A program made the position numbers and the translations under genes. From Ceratopteris richardii (lineage: Eukaryota; Streptophyta; Polypodiopsida; Polypodiales; Pteridaceae), in contig MU260073.1 in assembly GCA_020310875.1 (NCBI GenBank), positions 528,501 through 592,500 on the forward strand: 64,000 bases of DNA, in the 5' to 3' direction. Numbering within the stretch: the first letter of the stretch is position 1; each line of letters opens with the position of its first letter. Positions 1-13,329 of the stretch are shown piece after piece. Below the pieces are notes generated by a model. That model searched no databases, was not told the DNA's origin, and saw only the letters and a list, made by a program, of their open reading frames with translations.

Positions 1-3000
1 CGACCTGTGAGTCTTTCAGCATATGCATGAAAATGCCTGAAAGCTCCAAACACTTCTGATTTCTCTTTCAAAACATAAAGAGTTATCCATCTTGTAGCAT
101 CATCAATGAAAAGAACATAATACCTCGATCCGCTGATTGATCCTTCTTTTGTTGGACCCCATACATCTGTATGAATGAGTTCAAGCACTCCATCATGTTT
201 GAATCCTTTCTTCTGGAAAGGTAACCTGTGGGCTTTTCCCATCTGACATGCTTCACACTTGTGAATCATGTGTTGATTCTTTACATTCGGTAATCCTAGT
301 ACTGAATGATTTGCTATCATAGCTTTAATTCCTTTTTCATTGAAATGACCTAATCTCTTATGCCAGAGATCAAGTTTTGTAATCACCTTTTCACCATGTG
401 TGAGCAACGCTTGGCCAATGTTCCCTTGTACTCTTAAAGTAAAGAGTCTGCCTTCTTTCTTACCAGAGACAATCTGACTATATCGGTTCTCGGGATCTTC
501 TACAAATACTCCTTCATTCGTAAATCTGACCTGAAAACCTTTCTCAACTATCTGTCCTACACTAATTAAGTTTTTCGGTATTGTTGGAACATACAAAACA
601 TTGGTTAGCAAATCTGCTCCACTTTTACACTTCACTTTTCCAATTGAATGTACACTATGCCTCGTATTGTCACCTGTTTGAACAGTATGACTGGAACTAC
701 CTTTCTCCAATTCTGACATGAGTTCTATATTTCCTGACAAGTGATTAGAACATCCAGAATCAATGTAAAATACATTTAGGTCTTCGTTATCTGATGTGCT
801 GATTGAGTTCATCATCAATGATGTATGACTTTCATTCTGCGTGTCATTTGCGTAGTTGTTATAGGTGGTGTTGTAGGATTGATTCTGTCCCCAACTTCTT
901 GCTCCACCTCTACCATAGCCTCCTCTTTGATTTTGTCTTCCTCTTTGGAAATTATTCTGATATCTTCCGCTTCTACCTCTGCTATTACTGTTCTGATTTT
1001 GATTTGATCCTTGTTGATTGTGCCAGCAATCATGAGCCAAATGATTACTTAGTCCACAGATCCAGCAAGCCTTCTTGTTGTTATTTTGGCTACTTCTTCC
1101 TCTTCGAAATCCTCTTGCTCTTCCTCTGCCAGTACCTTTACCTCTTGCATAGTAAGCTTGAGAACTCGACTCTTCTTCGTCTTTTGACTTACCTTTGTCT
1201 TTCTTCTTGTTCTTCATGTACATTGTAGAACTTTGTCCTTTATCTGCATCTCCTTTCAGGTCTTGCTCATATGTGAGCATCAAACCAAGCAACTGATATA
1301 AATCTGGTACAAAATGATTTAAAGAAAGTTCAGTTGAGAGTACGAAAGGTTTCCACCTTTCATCTCCTCTCAACCCTGTTAGCAGTTGCGCTATCAATCT
1401 GTGATCTTCCACATCTTCATTTATGGATCCAAGACTATCTGCTAGGTCCTTCATCTTAGTAACATAGTCACTAATGCTTTGACTCGCCTTCTTTTTGAAC
1501 GTTGTGAACTCGGACCATAAGTTAGCCTTCCTAGCTTTCGTAGTATTTTGGAAATGATCTTCCAACGCACTCCATATGTCCTCCGCTTTCTCCAAGCCTC
1601 TAATGTGCGGTAGTAGATGTTCTGTAACGGTATTATAAATGTAAGCTCTTGCCGTTGCATCTTTCTTCTGCCACAACTTCAAGTCTTCTAATTCTTCTTT
1701 TTTCGGTTGACTATCATCTTCGAAAGTCGGCTTCTTTTCTTCTCCGGTCACATACATCATTAAGTCCTTACTCATAAGTAAGGCTTCCATGCGCATTACC
1801 CATGCGGGATAATTATCTCTGTCCAATTTATCAATTTGGACATGATCTGCCATGATCTTCTTGTTTCTGTTACTTCCGGTGAATTTTTGAGGATCTTTCT
1901 GCTCTTCAGAATCTTTCTCGTTCTGGTTCCACTTGTTGTGGTTAACCGGCTCTGAACCCACTTCTCGATCCTCACGGCTCTGACGCCAATTGAGGGTGGA
2001 CATTCTGGCTCTGATACCACTTGTTGGCGATTAACTTTCGCTCTAATACCACTTGTTATGGTCGACGCGGCAAAGGCCCGAACCTTGTCAAGCCTGCGGA
2101 ATTTGTTGTGCCACTGAATAGAGAGCTAAGCTAGAGTGATATTAGAACACCTCTATAATCAACAGTAGCTTAGCAGAGTTACTATCACTCCAACGTATAG
2201 GAATTCATTTTGAATTTACTGAGAAATTCACTGGGACTTCACTGAACTGTCACCAAACTGACACCGTAATTATACCGGAATCTTACCGGAATCAACTCCT
2301 ATTCTGTTTGTAATTACTTCAAGTGAATGTACAAGAATTAAGGAAGTGATGAGTGAACTTCCTTCACTAAGTAGGAACACTTTCTGAAGTTTAAGAAAAA
2401 ACTTCTCCGGTTCAGAATGTCTCTTTTCGGTTAGACTTTGTATTGTGTGTACATATCCATTTCACCGAACTGATTGATGAACTGATAGTAGAGATGTCTA
2501 GCTATAAGATAAGCTAACTCTCATACAAACCTTTAATCTACTCTACGAGATATACTTCGTTGTTCTATCGAAAAACTCGTTTTTTGAGAAAATTGTAACT
2601 GACCGAAAATGCGTTTACTGAAATAACTGTAGTTGATCGAGACATTCATTTACTAAGAGAGTACCGAGGGACACATTTACTAACGAACTGTAACTGTTAA
2701 CGGTTAACAAACTTTCTACCGTAACACGAACATACTCAGATTCTTCACATACGAAACAGTGCACACAAACTTCCACATGAACATGTGTTTTCTATTAGAG
2801 AAGATGTGTACAAATTAACTTGGCCTCTTCTTGCTCAAGCTATGGAAACTCTCCTACACTGAGTAGTTTCTGTTTACCATCTCTCTCATATGAACACCTG
2901 ACATTTCAGGTTTCTGTTATTCATCTGTACATACACGATCTATGGCGTCTTCTGAAAACTTCTCACTCTCTCTTCACTCATACGCGATCTCTGGCGTCTT

Positions 3001-3300
3001 CTCACTTCCTCATATCTGTTCTCTCTCTTTCTTTGACTTCCATATGTGCTCTTATTTATACTGCACACTCTTCTCACGCACGTTCTAGCTCGCACTTCCC
3101 TCTTATTATTCTTATGCACGTTCTCTCTGTATATACAGTTTGATTCGATGTAACAAACTCTGATTCTACAAGATTCTGTACTGTACATAACGGTCGTGAA
3201 TTTGTCCCTTCATTAAGGCTTTTGATTTTCTGAATATTTGATTCCGCTTCTCTTTATCTTCCTTTGTCTGTACGTCAAATTCGTGAGTGATTCTTCAACA
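1..3300 (-). mobile_element. Ty1/copia retrotransposon D, 5' part, running off the left edge
   Basis: Read on the minus strand, this is the 5' part of a Ty1/copia element. In order it shows a 5' LTR (3300 to 2054), tRNA-Met-type primer binding sites (about 2009-2052), a Gag start near 1853, a CCHC zinc knuckle (CWICGLSNH) near 1030-1075, the protease motif FYIDSGCSNH near 740-770, a GAG-pre-integrase region (LDLWHKRLGHF) near 345-375, and the start of the integrase core (HTDVWGP) near 155-185. The rest of integrase, RT, RNase H and the 3' LTR lie outside the window. The visible coding part looks whole, which suggests a fairly recent insertion. It sits inside the older copia element B, whose coding sequence resumes at 3301. 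It belongs to the same broad group as the A elements but has a different LTR. Confidence 0.9.
2054..3300 (-). repeat. 5' LTR of copia element D (about 1.25 kb)
   Basis: The LTR is bounded by TGTTATGG at the left and TTCAACA at the right; on its own strand it begins TGTTGAAGAATC and ends in ACCATAACA, the usual TG...CA ends. It lies directly next to primer binding sites complementary to initiator tRNA-Met. The partner LTR is outside the window, so its age cannot be estimated. The five bases after the end (cattg) are the candidate target duplication. Confidence 0.8.
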
Positions 3301-3599
3301 CATTGGTAGAGTTACCTTTTGTTTGTCTTCATCATACCAAGACCCGTGTTCTTCAAACACAACATCTCTACTTGTAATGAATTGCTTGGTTGAAGGATAC
3401 TAGAACCTCTAACCCATCTGAGTTGAGTCATAGCCAATAAACACTGCCTTTAATGCCATTTCATCTAGCTTACCTCTTATTTGTGATGGTACATGAACAT
3501 AAGCTAAACAACCAAACACCTTGCCATGTCCAAGACTAAGTTTTCTTCCATGCCATGCTTCATAAGAAGTCATACCTTGAAGTGATTAGGATGGTAGTC
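3301..3599 (-). mobile_element. Copia element B, downstream fragment (integrase C-terminal region)
   Basis: The minus-strand translation contains the copia integrase C-terminal signature (YEAWHGRK, KVFGCLAYVHVPSQ, VFIGYD). It is the downstream continuation of the element whose upstream part lies at 10088-13329; element A1 separates the two, with TAGTC duplicated at both breakpoints. Its other end is cut by element D. It is old and broken, with several lesions over the two pieces. Confidence 0.8.
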
Positions 3600-4633
3600 T
3601 GTGGATGCAAGTCAAGCATCAATTGATGTCTTGGATAAAGACTTGAAGTCAAAAGATGAAGAAAAGATCAACAAATGAAGTTTGAAGATAGGGCATATTC
3701 AGGAAATGAAGACTTGTATACATATGTAAGTTAAACTAGTAGTTAGCTAACTTATATCTTTATTATGGTCATGAGCTTTTACATATATGCCTATATATAC
3801 AAGTAGAAAGTCGGGGCAAGTATGAGAGAGAATGAGGTGAGAAGAATTAGAAGTTGTAAGAGTCACTAGACACTTTAGAAGTGAAGAAGATCTCTCTCAT
3901 CATTCAGGTGTAAAAATTTCTTAGTAGAAGAAAAATTGCACCCGATTTTTTGTTGAATTCTCCTTCTGTGTTTAACCTTTTGTGAAATGCTATTGTAGAA
4001 GACTAAGTCTATAGTTGATTGACCTCTGTACAAGTTTTCATATCCTAATTCTGATGAGGGTAAGAGAATTGAGAGTAGGAATTTTTACATGTGTAACTGT
4101 GAAGAAGTAAAGTTTGCAACAGGTGCAAATTCGATGCTAATGATTTGGTGAGTTCTCCTTCCACAGTGTAACGTTTTGAGCAAGCAAGAACTCATTCTAT
4201 AAGTTGGAAGGTAAGGTACTTATGGATAAAAGCATTTGAATAAGCGGGTTTTAGTTTGAGAGAACTATGCATTAAAAGTTACAGGTGTCAAAGTCGACTG
4301 TAGAGAAGTACAATTTTAGACATAGGTGGATTGTTTGGATCATTTCTCAAGATCTACTGAGTCTTCTGAGATGGTTTAAATTGAAGAAGGTGTGCAATTT
4401 TTCCTCGACACATTGTACAAAGTTTCATCAGAAACTTTACACATTTGATCAGTCAATTAATGAGTTAAGTGTAGGAGACTTTTCTGAGTAGTGACTCTCT
4501 TCATAGTTAGTGCAAATTTTGATAGTTTGGTATTGATCTTCCAAAATTGATTAAGGTTTTGAGTTATTCTTGATATAGAAGCGTTCTAAAATCAAGGGTA
4601 GCTTGTTCTTTTGGAGATTAACACTCTCCATCA
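3600..4633 (+). repeat. 5' LTR of copia A1
   Basis: It starts tgtggatgcaag and ends actctccatca, directly before a tggtatctgagc primer site. It pairs with the LTR at 9055-10087 and is related to the LTRs of A2 and A3. Confidence 0.9.
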
Positions 4634-7600
4634 GTGGTATCTGAGCAGGAATCAACAAAATAGAAGAAAGGAGGACCCTGACTGCTGCACTCATATAGAC
4701 ATTAACATTTGAAGGTTCAAAAGGTGAAAGCTTAAAGGGAAAGCTTGAGAAGGATGCCTGAAGCTATCAAGAAGATCAAAAGGAACTTCATTCAAAGTAA
4801 AGGTACACTTATTCCTCATAAAGCTTGAAGAATTTAATACACAGGTGAAGAAGGGATGGGAGATTCTCTTTAGATAGAGAAATTGGATAGAGAAAACTAT
4901 CAAGCTTGGTCAATGAGGATGGAAGCTCATATCATGAGCAAAGACCTGATAGGTTACATCACAGGTGAAGGAGAAAAACCACAATTTAGAGATCCTAGTG
5001 TTCCAACTAGGGATGAACTCTCAGATTTGAAGACTTGGATGAAGAAGGATGCTCAAGCAAGGAGCATTATCTACATGGGAGTCAATGACTACTTGCTACC
5101 TCGTATTAGAGGACTTGAAATTGCAAGTGACATATGGAATGCTTTGGAGGATCATTTCCAAAATACTACAAAGTCAAAGAGGGCATCTTTATGGGCAGAG
5201 CTCACTACATTAAAAAAGAAAGCTTCTCAATCCATTTCTGATTATGTAACAAGCATGAAGTACATTGCAGATGCATTAGGAGCAGTTGATGAAGATATTG
5301 AGGAGGATAAATTGGTAAGGCAAATCCTCATAGGTTTGAGAGGAGATGAGAAATGGAAGCCATTCATTTTGTCCACTGAATTGTCACTAGATCATTTCAC
5401 TCCTTATTTAAATCAGTTGCTAGGACATATGCTAACTTTTGAACAGGATGTCAAAGGTGATGTTGATAAGAGTACAAGTCAAGCAATGTATTCAAAGGAC
5501 AAGAAGAAGAATAGCAAAGGTAAGCAACAATTAAATGAAGAAGAAGGTCCTACTAGTCAAGCTAACTTCCTAAGAGGAAGAGGAGGTGGCAAAGGTAGAG
5601 GAAGAGGTAGAAGCAATAAAGATGGAGCCAAAGCTTGCTGGATTTGTGGTAAGAAAAATCATTTAGCTCATGATTGTTGGCATAGTAATCAGAATAATGG
5701 AGGATATAGTCAGAACTTTAATTCAAGAGGAAGAGGTGGTAGAAACTAAAGAGGTAATTTCGGAGGAAGAGGTAGTAGAGGTTACTTTGGAAGAAATGCA
5801 CGTAGAGGATTCCAAAGTCAATCCTACAACAATTCCTACTACAATTATGCTTCAGATCAGAAAGAGGATTCAACTTTGATTATGAATGCAACTTGTGAAA
5901 GACAAAGTGAAGATCAAAGAGTCTTCTACATTGACTCAGGGTGTAGCAATCATGTGAGTGGTAACATAGCTTTGATGATTGATTTGGAGAATAAGGTAAC
6001 TAATCATGTAGTTCAAACAGGTGATAATACAAAGCACAATGTCAAGTCAATTGGATCAGTGAAGGCCAAGGATGGAAGTACTCTTCTGAGTAAGGTCTTG
6101 TATGTTCCTACAATTCCAAAGAATCTGATACGTGTAGGGCAAATTGTTGAAAAGGTTATGACGTAAGGTTCACTAATGATGGAGTTTTTGTGGAAGATCC
6201 TAGCAATGGGTATAAACAAATTGTTTCAGGGAAGAAAGAAGGAAGACTCTTCACATTGAAGATCCAAGGTAATATTGGTCATGCCTTGTTTACCTATGGA
6301 GGACATAAGATCTCTAAGTTACATCTTTGGCATAAAAGGCTTGGACATTTCAATGAAAGAGGTATTAAGGATATGGATAACAATGGTTCAGTGCTTGGAT
6401 TGCCTAATGTTGCAGGTCAACATATGACATACAAATGTGAGGCATGTCAATTAGGTAAGGCTCATAAGCAATCATATTCTAAGCATGGTTTCATGTATTC
6501 AGAGAAGCTTGAGTTGGTACACATAGATGTGTGGGGACCATCAAAGGATTTGAGTATAAATGGTTCAAGATATTATGTGATTCATGTTGATTATGCTATC
6601 AGGTGGATCACTATATATGTGATCAAAGATAAATCACAGGTATTCAATACATTTAAACATTATCATGTGTATGCAGAAAGAATCACATGTCAAAAGTTAA
6701 AGAGACTAAGGTCAGATGGAGGGGGAGACTATTTCTCTAATGAGTTCAGTGATTACTTATGGAATGCAGGTATAAAAAGGGAAGTTACTTGCAGGTACTC
6801 TCCGTAACAAAATGGTGTAGCAGAAAGGAGAAATAGAACTCTTGTTGAGTTTGCAAGATCAATGATGAAGGAGAAAAATTGTCCAAATTATTTGTGGGCT
6901 GAGGCTATAAATACAGCTACATACTTGGTTAATAGGCTACCATGTAAAGCTTTGCAGGGTATCACATCATATGAAGCTTGGTGGGCTAAGAGACCTACAT
7001 TAAATCATTGCAAAGTATCTTGATGTTTGGCTTATGCATATGTGCCATCTCAGTTGAGGCATAAATTGGAACTTCAAAGCTGAAAAGTATGTATTCATTG
7101 GATATGATGATAATCAGATGGGTTATAGGTTGTGGAGTCCATCCACAAAGCAATTCCTTATACCAAAGGGTGTTACATTTGATGAGCAAGGTACTTGGTA
7201 TGCAGGTACAATCAATAATTATGCAGGTGATGAGGAAGTTTTGAACCAAAAGAAAGGTAAATCAAAGATTCAGATATTTGATGAAGAAGAGAATAATGAA
7301 GTACAAGTTGAAGTTGAAAAAGTACCAAGGTTTGATCCAGAATGTGATGAACTAGAAACTTCAAGAAGTGGAGAACTCAGAAGGTCCTCAAGACACAAAT
7401 GGCAACCTACAAGGTATAGCTATGACACTTCTTTTTTGACTACTGGAGATTTTGCGTACATGGTGAAAGCAGATGAAGAACCTTCTACATATGAAGAGGC
7501 AAAAGGTAAGAAAAATTGGGAGAAAGCTATGCACGAAGAGTATGATGCATTGATGGAGAATGAGACATGGATTTGGTTCCTAAACCAAATAGTTAGAAGA

Positions 7601-8965
7601 TCATTGGATGCAAATGGATCTACAAGACAAAGAGGTATGCAGATGGAAGTGTGTCTAGGTATAAAGCTAGACTTGTTGTGAAAGGGTATGCTCATATATA
7701 TGGTATAGATTATGATGAGACCTATAGTCCTATGGCAAAGAGGACAACCATCAGGACACTCATAGCCATTGCTACATGTAAAGGTTGGAGATTATGTCAA
7801 TTAGATGTGAAGAATGCTTTTCTTAATGGTTATATTTTAGATGATGTTTTCATGGAGCAACCACAAGGGTTTGAAGCAGGCCCCAAGGGCATGGAATTAT
7901 AGACGTGAAGTTCTTGAAGGAACTTGGTTTCCAAGTATCTAACGCTAATAGTAGCTTTCTTGTTAAAGCAAGTGATGATGGGTTCATTTACATGTGCATA
8001 TATGTTGATGACATAATTCTTATAGGTAGAGATGAGAAGGGTGTACAAAGCCTCAAGAAACAAATGGAGAAAGATTTTAAGATAAGTGACTTGGGAGACT
8101 TGTCATATTTCTTGGGCATGGAGATCTCACATACTCAACATGGAGTACATGTGACTCAAGAAAGGTATTTGAAGAACTTTTTGATCAAGTTTAAAATGTA
8201 AGACTGCAGGGTACCACCTACTCCAATGGAGGTGAATAAAAAATTGAGCAGATATGGAGGAGAAGAATTTAAGGATATGAAGCTATATCAAAGTCTGGAT
8301 GGTAGTCTAATCTATGCTACATTAACTAGGCCTGATTTGTCATATGCAGTTGGAGTGTTGTCTCAATTCATGCATTGTCTTAGGAAAGAACATTGGGTTG
8401 TAGGACAAAGAGTGTTGAGATACATTAAGGGTACACTCAAGGAAGGTTTTTATTATGATTTTACATTAGATACAAACATCAAGATATATAGTGATACATA
8501 CTGGGCAGGTAATCTTGATGATAGGAGATCAACATATGGATACTTATGTTATGTGGGAGATAAGTTAATGTGTTCTAAGATGCAACATACATTTGCTTTA
8601 TCATCTACAGAAGCAGAGTACAAAGGAATGGTTGAAGTTGCAAAGGAGGTCATATGGTTGAAGAATCTCATGAAAAGTTTTGACATCATTCATAGTACAC
8701 CCACTATTCATGGAGATAATATGAGTTCGTTGTATCTAGCTGCTAATCCTGTTTTTCATGCCAGGACTAAACATATTGAGATTCAATATCACTTATTAAG
8801 AGAGAAGGTGATTGATAAGGAGATTGAAGTCATACATACTTCAACAAAAGATCAGATTGCAGATATGCTAACTAAAATCTTGGATGGACCAAAGTTACAG
8901 AGATTTAAAGACATGGCAAGTATAAAGAAGATAGAGAAAACCTCAATTGATGATTGAGGGGGAGC

Positions 8966-10087
8966 TGTTGGTGCAAGTCAACCATCAATTGATGTCTTGG
9001 ATAAAGAATTGAAGTCAAAATAGAGAAAACCTCAATTGATGATTGAGGGGGATTTGTTGGTGCAAGTCAACCATCAATTGATGTCTTGGATAAACAATTG
9101 AAGTCAAAAGATGAAGAAAAGATCAACAAATGAAGTTTGAAGATAGGGCATATTCAGGAAATGAAGACTTGTATACATATGTACATTAAACTAGTAGTTA
9201 GCTCACTTATACCTTTATTATGGTCATGAGCTTGTACATATATGCATATATGTACAAGTAGAAAGTTGGAGCAAGTATGAGAGAGCATGAGATGAGAAGA
9301 ATTAGAAGTTGTAAGAGTCATTAGACACTTTAGAAGTGAAGAAGATCTCTCTCATCATTTAGATGTAAAAATTTTTGAGTAGAAGAAAAATTGCGCCCAA
9401 TTGTTTGCTGAGTTCTCCTTCTGTGTTTAACCTTTTGTGAAATGCTTTTGTACAAGTCTAAGTCTATAGATCATTGACCTCTGTACAAGTTTTGAGATCC
9501 TAATTGTGATCAAACTAAGAGAATTGAGAGTAGGAACATTTACATGTGTAAATGTGAAGAAGTAAAGTTTGCAACAGGCGCAAATTCGATGCTAATGTTT
9601 TGGTCAATTCTCCTTCCATAGTGTAAAGTTTTGAGCAAGCAAGCACTCATTCTTTCACTTGGAAGGTAAGCTACCTATGGCTAAAAGCATTTGACTAAGT
9701 GGGTTGTAGTTTGAGAGAACTATGCATTAAAAAGTTACAGGTGTCAAAGTCAACTGTAGAGAAGTACAATTTTAGACATAGGTGGATTGTTTATCATTTC
9801 TCAAGATCTACTAATTCTTCTTAGATGGTTTAAATTGGACAAGGGGTGCAATGTTTAGACAACACCTTGTACAAAGTTTCATCAGAAACTTTACACATTT
9901 GATCAGTCAATTAATGAGTTAAGTGCAGCATACTTTTCTAAGTAGTGACTCTCTTCACAATTAGTGCAAATTTTGATAGTTTGGTATTGATCTTCCAAAA
10001 TTGATCAAGGTTTTAAGTTATTCTTGATATAAGAGCATTCTAACATCAAGGATAGCATGTTGTTTTGGAGATTAACACTCTCCATCA
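8966..10087 (+). repeat. 3' LTR of copia A1 with a duplicated polypurine-tract/LTR-start segment
   Basis: A tgttggtgcaag LTR start follows the polypurine tract at 8966. About 89 bases later the tract and the LTR start are repeated, and the full-length LTR copy runs 9055-10087. The duplicated piece contains the end of the coding region, the polypurine tract and about 70 bases of LTR start. Confidence 0.85.
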
Positions 10088-12164
10088 TAGTCTATTGAGA
10101 AGGTACATAGTAGTTGAAATAGCCTCTGCCCATAGATAATGTGGCAACCTCTTCTCTTCAAGCATTGATTTGGTTGATCCAACTGATGTCTTGTCTGCAA
10201 TTCCATTCACTTGAGGGGAGTACCTAGTAGTCACTTCCCTTTTGATACCTTTCTCCTGCAAGAACTCATCAAATTCTTTGGAGACGTATTCTCCCCCTCC
10301 TTTAGATATGAGCTTCTTGAGTGATCTACCTATATGATTCTCATGTGCTAGATACTTTTTGAAGCAATCAAACACTTCATTCTTACTCTTGATAAAGTAT
10401 AGAATAGTCCATCTACTATGGTCATCAATCAATGAGACATAGTACCTTTATCTTGCCAATGAAGATTCTTGACTGGGTCCCCATACATCTGTATGTACTA
10501 AGTCCAATAAGTTTTTGTGGATGTAGCCTTTGTGGTTGAATGGTTGTCTTTGTGCCTTTCCAATCTAACATGCATCACACCTGTTGATCATGTGTTGCTT
10601 TGATATGTCTGGCAGTCCAAGAACACTTTTATCGCTGCATATATCCTTCAAGGTTCTTTCATTCACATGACCAAGTCTCTTATGTCACACTTCAAGTTCA
10701 CTTAGGGTTTGAGACCCAAAAGTGAATAGAGCTATGTTCGTGGTGTCTCCTACTTCAAAAGTAAAGAGCCTACCATGCTTCTCACTTATAGCTATCTTAT
10801 TAAAGCCTTGACATGGATCTTCTACAAAAGCTCCATGTTGGGTGAACTTAACTTGCAAGCCTTTTTCAACTATTTGGCTTACACTTAATAGGTTTTTAGT
10901 GATAATGGGTACATAGAGAACCTTACTTAGAATGTTCTTCCTGCCATTGGAAGCTTTGACATTACCAATCTTCTCCACATTGTGCTTTGTGTCATCTCAT
11001 GTTTGAACTTCATGTCTAAGCTTTGGACTTTCCAAATCACATAGAAGAGCAAGGTTGCCTGCAACATGATTTGAACATCCTGAATCTATGTAGAACAAAT
11101 GATAATCTTAGTTACCTTATTTATGGCTTAGATTCATTAGAAGCAATGATTCTTCATATGCTTGATCTTCTGAATAATTGTTGAAGTCCCTTCTATTATG
11201 GCCTCTATTGTTATTGTTGAAGTTGTGTCCACCTCTCCCTCTATTGTTGCCAAATCCACCTCTTCAAGTGCCTTTCTAGGTCTTCCTATTGAACCAACAA
11301 TTCTGAGTGGTGTGGTTGGTCTTATCACAGATGGCACAAGGTTGAACATTCTGACCTTTCACTTTGTCATGATTTGGTACTTTCTTCTTCCCTTTCCACT
11401 TGCTGTTACTTGTGAAGTTGGCTTGGGAAGTCTTCTCTTCATCTTCTTCCTTCTTCTTGCCTTTCAACTTCTTGTCCTTCTTATTTGCATATAGAGCACT
11501 AGTTGAATTACCATGATAGGATTTATCGTCCCTTATGCTATTGTTGGCCTCTTGATTAAATAGTTGTCCAAGAAAGATGTTGAAGTGTGGAGTTTGCACA
11601 TCCATGATGAGATCATAAGCCATGGTGAAGGATTCCCATTGCTTATCACTTCGAATCCCATTGAGAATTTGCCTCATGATAGCCTCTTCTTCAATCAGCT
11701 CTCCAATGGATGCTAACTAATCCGCAACCTCCTTGACCTTGGTAGCAAACTTTGTGATGGTTTTTTTAGGTGTCTTCTTCATTTGTTTGAACTCGTTCCA
11801 AAGATGATTCTTTCTTTCTTTGGTACTGGTAGAAAAGAAAGTCTCTAGGGCATCCCAAGTCTCTTGAGATGTCTTGCATCCTCTAATATGTGGTAATAGA
11901 AAGTTAGAGATAGAGTTTAGTATATAAGACCTTGCTTGAGCATCCTTTGCACACCAAAGTGTGAGCTTATATATCTCCTCTTGTGTAGATCCTCCTTTGG
12001 ATCTTGGAATAGGCATGGCTTCATCACCTGCTACAATTCCATAAAGATTTCTACCTTGTAAATAGGCCTCCATTATGATTTACCAAGCCACATAGTTGTG
12101 TCAATCAAGCTTCTCAATCATTGAGGGAAAGCTCTCACCCATCTTGATCTAGCTCTGATACCAC

Positions 12165-13329
12165 TAAAAGAACTTGAAGAAGCTTGTAGGAGGTAGAAAA
12201 GTGAGTTGCGAAGCGAAAAAGTTTGGTCTAGCCAACTGGCACAAGACCAGCCCTTGAGCTTATGGAGACTCAAATAGACCTTATAGGCATGCCATAAGTG
12301 CAACAAAATGCACTATCTAGTTTGGAGCATCAACGAGAAAGAGTTGATACAAAACAAATAGGTTTGCATATTGACTAGCTAAAAAAAACTTACTATCTTT
12401 GGATGAGACAATCAACTTCAAATGCTCATAGCAACTAGCGTGATTACAATAAGAAACTATCATATTCGAGGACTGATACACATAGGGTTGAGTGTATAGA
12501 ATGCACAATAGTACAAGAAATAAGCAAAATATGTCTTTGGACTAAACCAGACACTCAACAGTGGTACCTCATATTTTTCACGAATGGGCAAAGATAGACC
12601 CTGAGAAAAAAAACATTGATATTTCTCCCAATTTACTAAACCAAATGGTTTGAATTTTTATACACATAAAATAGACACTAATACCTTTTCAATGATAGCT
12701 TGGTCTTTCAATTTGGAGCTCTGAGAAGAGAGCAGTAGCCTCTACAATCTTACTGTTGTTGAATAAGATTATGCAAAAAAATGGAGTAAGACAATGATGG
12801 CCACAAGTGTATGTATATTGTTTCCAATGTACAAGTGATTTGAAATCTTTATATAAGCTCTTGAAGTTCTCCACAACTTCTATGCATGGATTTTGAATTC
12901 AAGTGAAGGCGGAATCAGTTGTTGGAGGGAATCAATTCACTTTCCTACAATCGAAGAAAAGTGAAGATCTAGTTTGATCTACTTTTAGGTGATTGGTTGA
13001 TTCATTGATTGCAACTCTACCACCTCAAATTCGTGGAAGATTAGCTCTCTTTTTATACTTTTACATGTGTAAAGCTTTAGGCTTTTATAATGGTAAAAGA
13101 TCCATGAAAAATATTTTAAAAAAATACAATAAATGAGCATAGGTAAAAGAACGCTTCAATGGATATTCTTTCAATGTAATCCAAGTGAAAAGATCCATGA
13201 AAAATCTTTAAAAAGAATACAATAAATGAGCATAGGTAAAAGAACGCTTCAATGGATATTCTTTCAATTTAATCCAAGTGATCTAGATCAAATCCACCTC
13301 AAGCATAGTGTAAGCTTGATGTTCCAACA
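12165..13329 (-). repeat. 5' LTR of copia B
   Basis: The region between the primer site and a typical copia LTR start (reverse complement TGTTGGAACATC, at 13329) is about 1.17 kb and non-coding. The inner end lacks a perfect CA terminus, consistent with decay. Confidence 0.65.
13095..13280 (+). repeat. Tandem duplication of 93 bp inside the copia B LTR
   Basis: Two adjacent 93-bp copies (13095-13187 and 13188-13280), each starting aaaagatccatgaaaaat and ending taatccaagtg, differ at only a few sites. The duplication therefore arose much later than the element itself. Confidence 0.9.

Larger units (their letters stand above)
3600..10087 (+). mobile_element. Ty1/copia retrotransposon A1, both LTRs, decayed
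   Basis: This is a complete-length but degenerate copia element: 5' LTR 3600-4633, tRNA-Met-type primer site at 4635, Gag from about 4861-4883 with a CCHC knuckle (CWICGKKNH) near 5636, a protease-like motif (FYIDSGCSNH) near 5930, GAG-pre-integrase and integrase (about 6330-7060), reverse transcriptase (about 7650-8330, with YVDDI near 8000), RNase H (to about 8957), a polypurine tract (gagggggagc) and a 3' LTR. The flanking TAGTC (3595-3599 and 10088-10092) is a clean 5-bp target duplication. By eye the LTRs differ at roughly 5 percent of sites, so it is older than sibling A3. The coding region is broken at roughly eight or more places. Confidence 0.93.
10088..13329 (-). mobile_element. Copia element B, 5' part (LTR, Gag, protease, integrase), old and broken
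   Basis: On the minus strand the order is 5' LTR (13329 to about 12165), primer site (gctctgatacca at 12152-12163), Gag (about 12140-11290, with CAICDKTNH near 11310), a protease/GAG-pre-integrase stretch (about 11100-10685) and the integrase core (10432-10088, with MIDDHSRW and the LRS-like GGGEY box). It resembles the A family only distantly. The element continues at 3301-3599 and was split by A1. There are about five or more breaks in the visible coding sequence. It is the oldest layer of this nest, because both D and A1 sit inside it. Confidence 0.85.

Noticed and set aside
803-1228. 141-codon plus-strand frame across copia D
   Set aside because: It is the antisense shadow of the Gag region, whose minus-strand frame has the expected domains.
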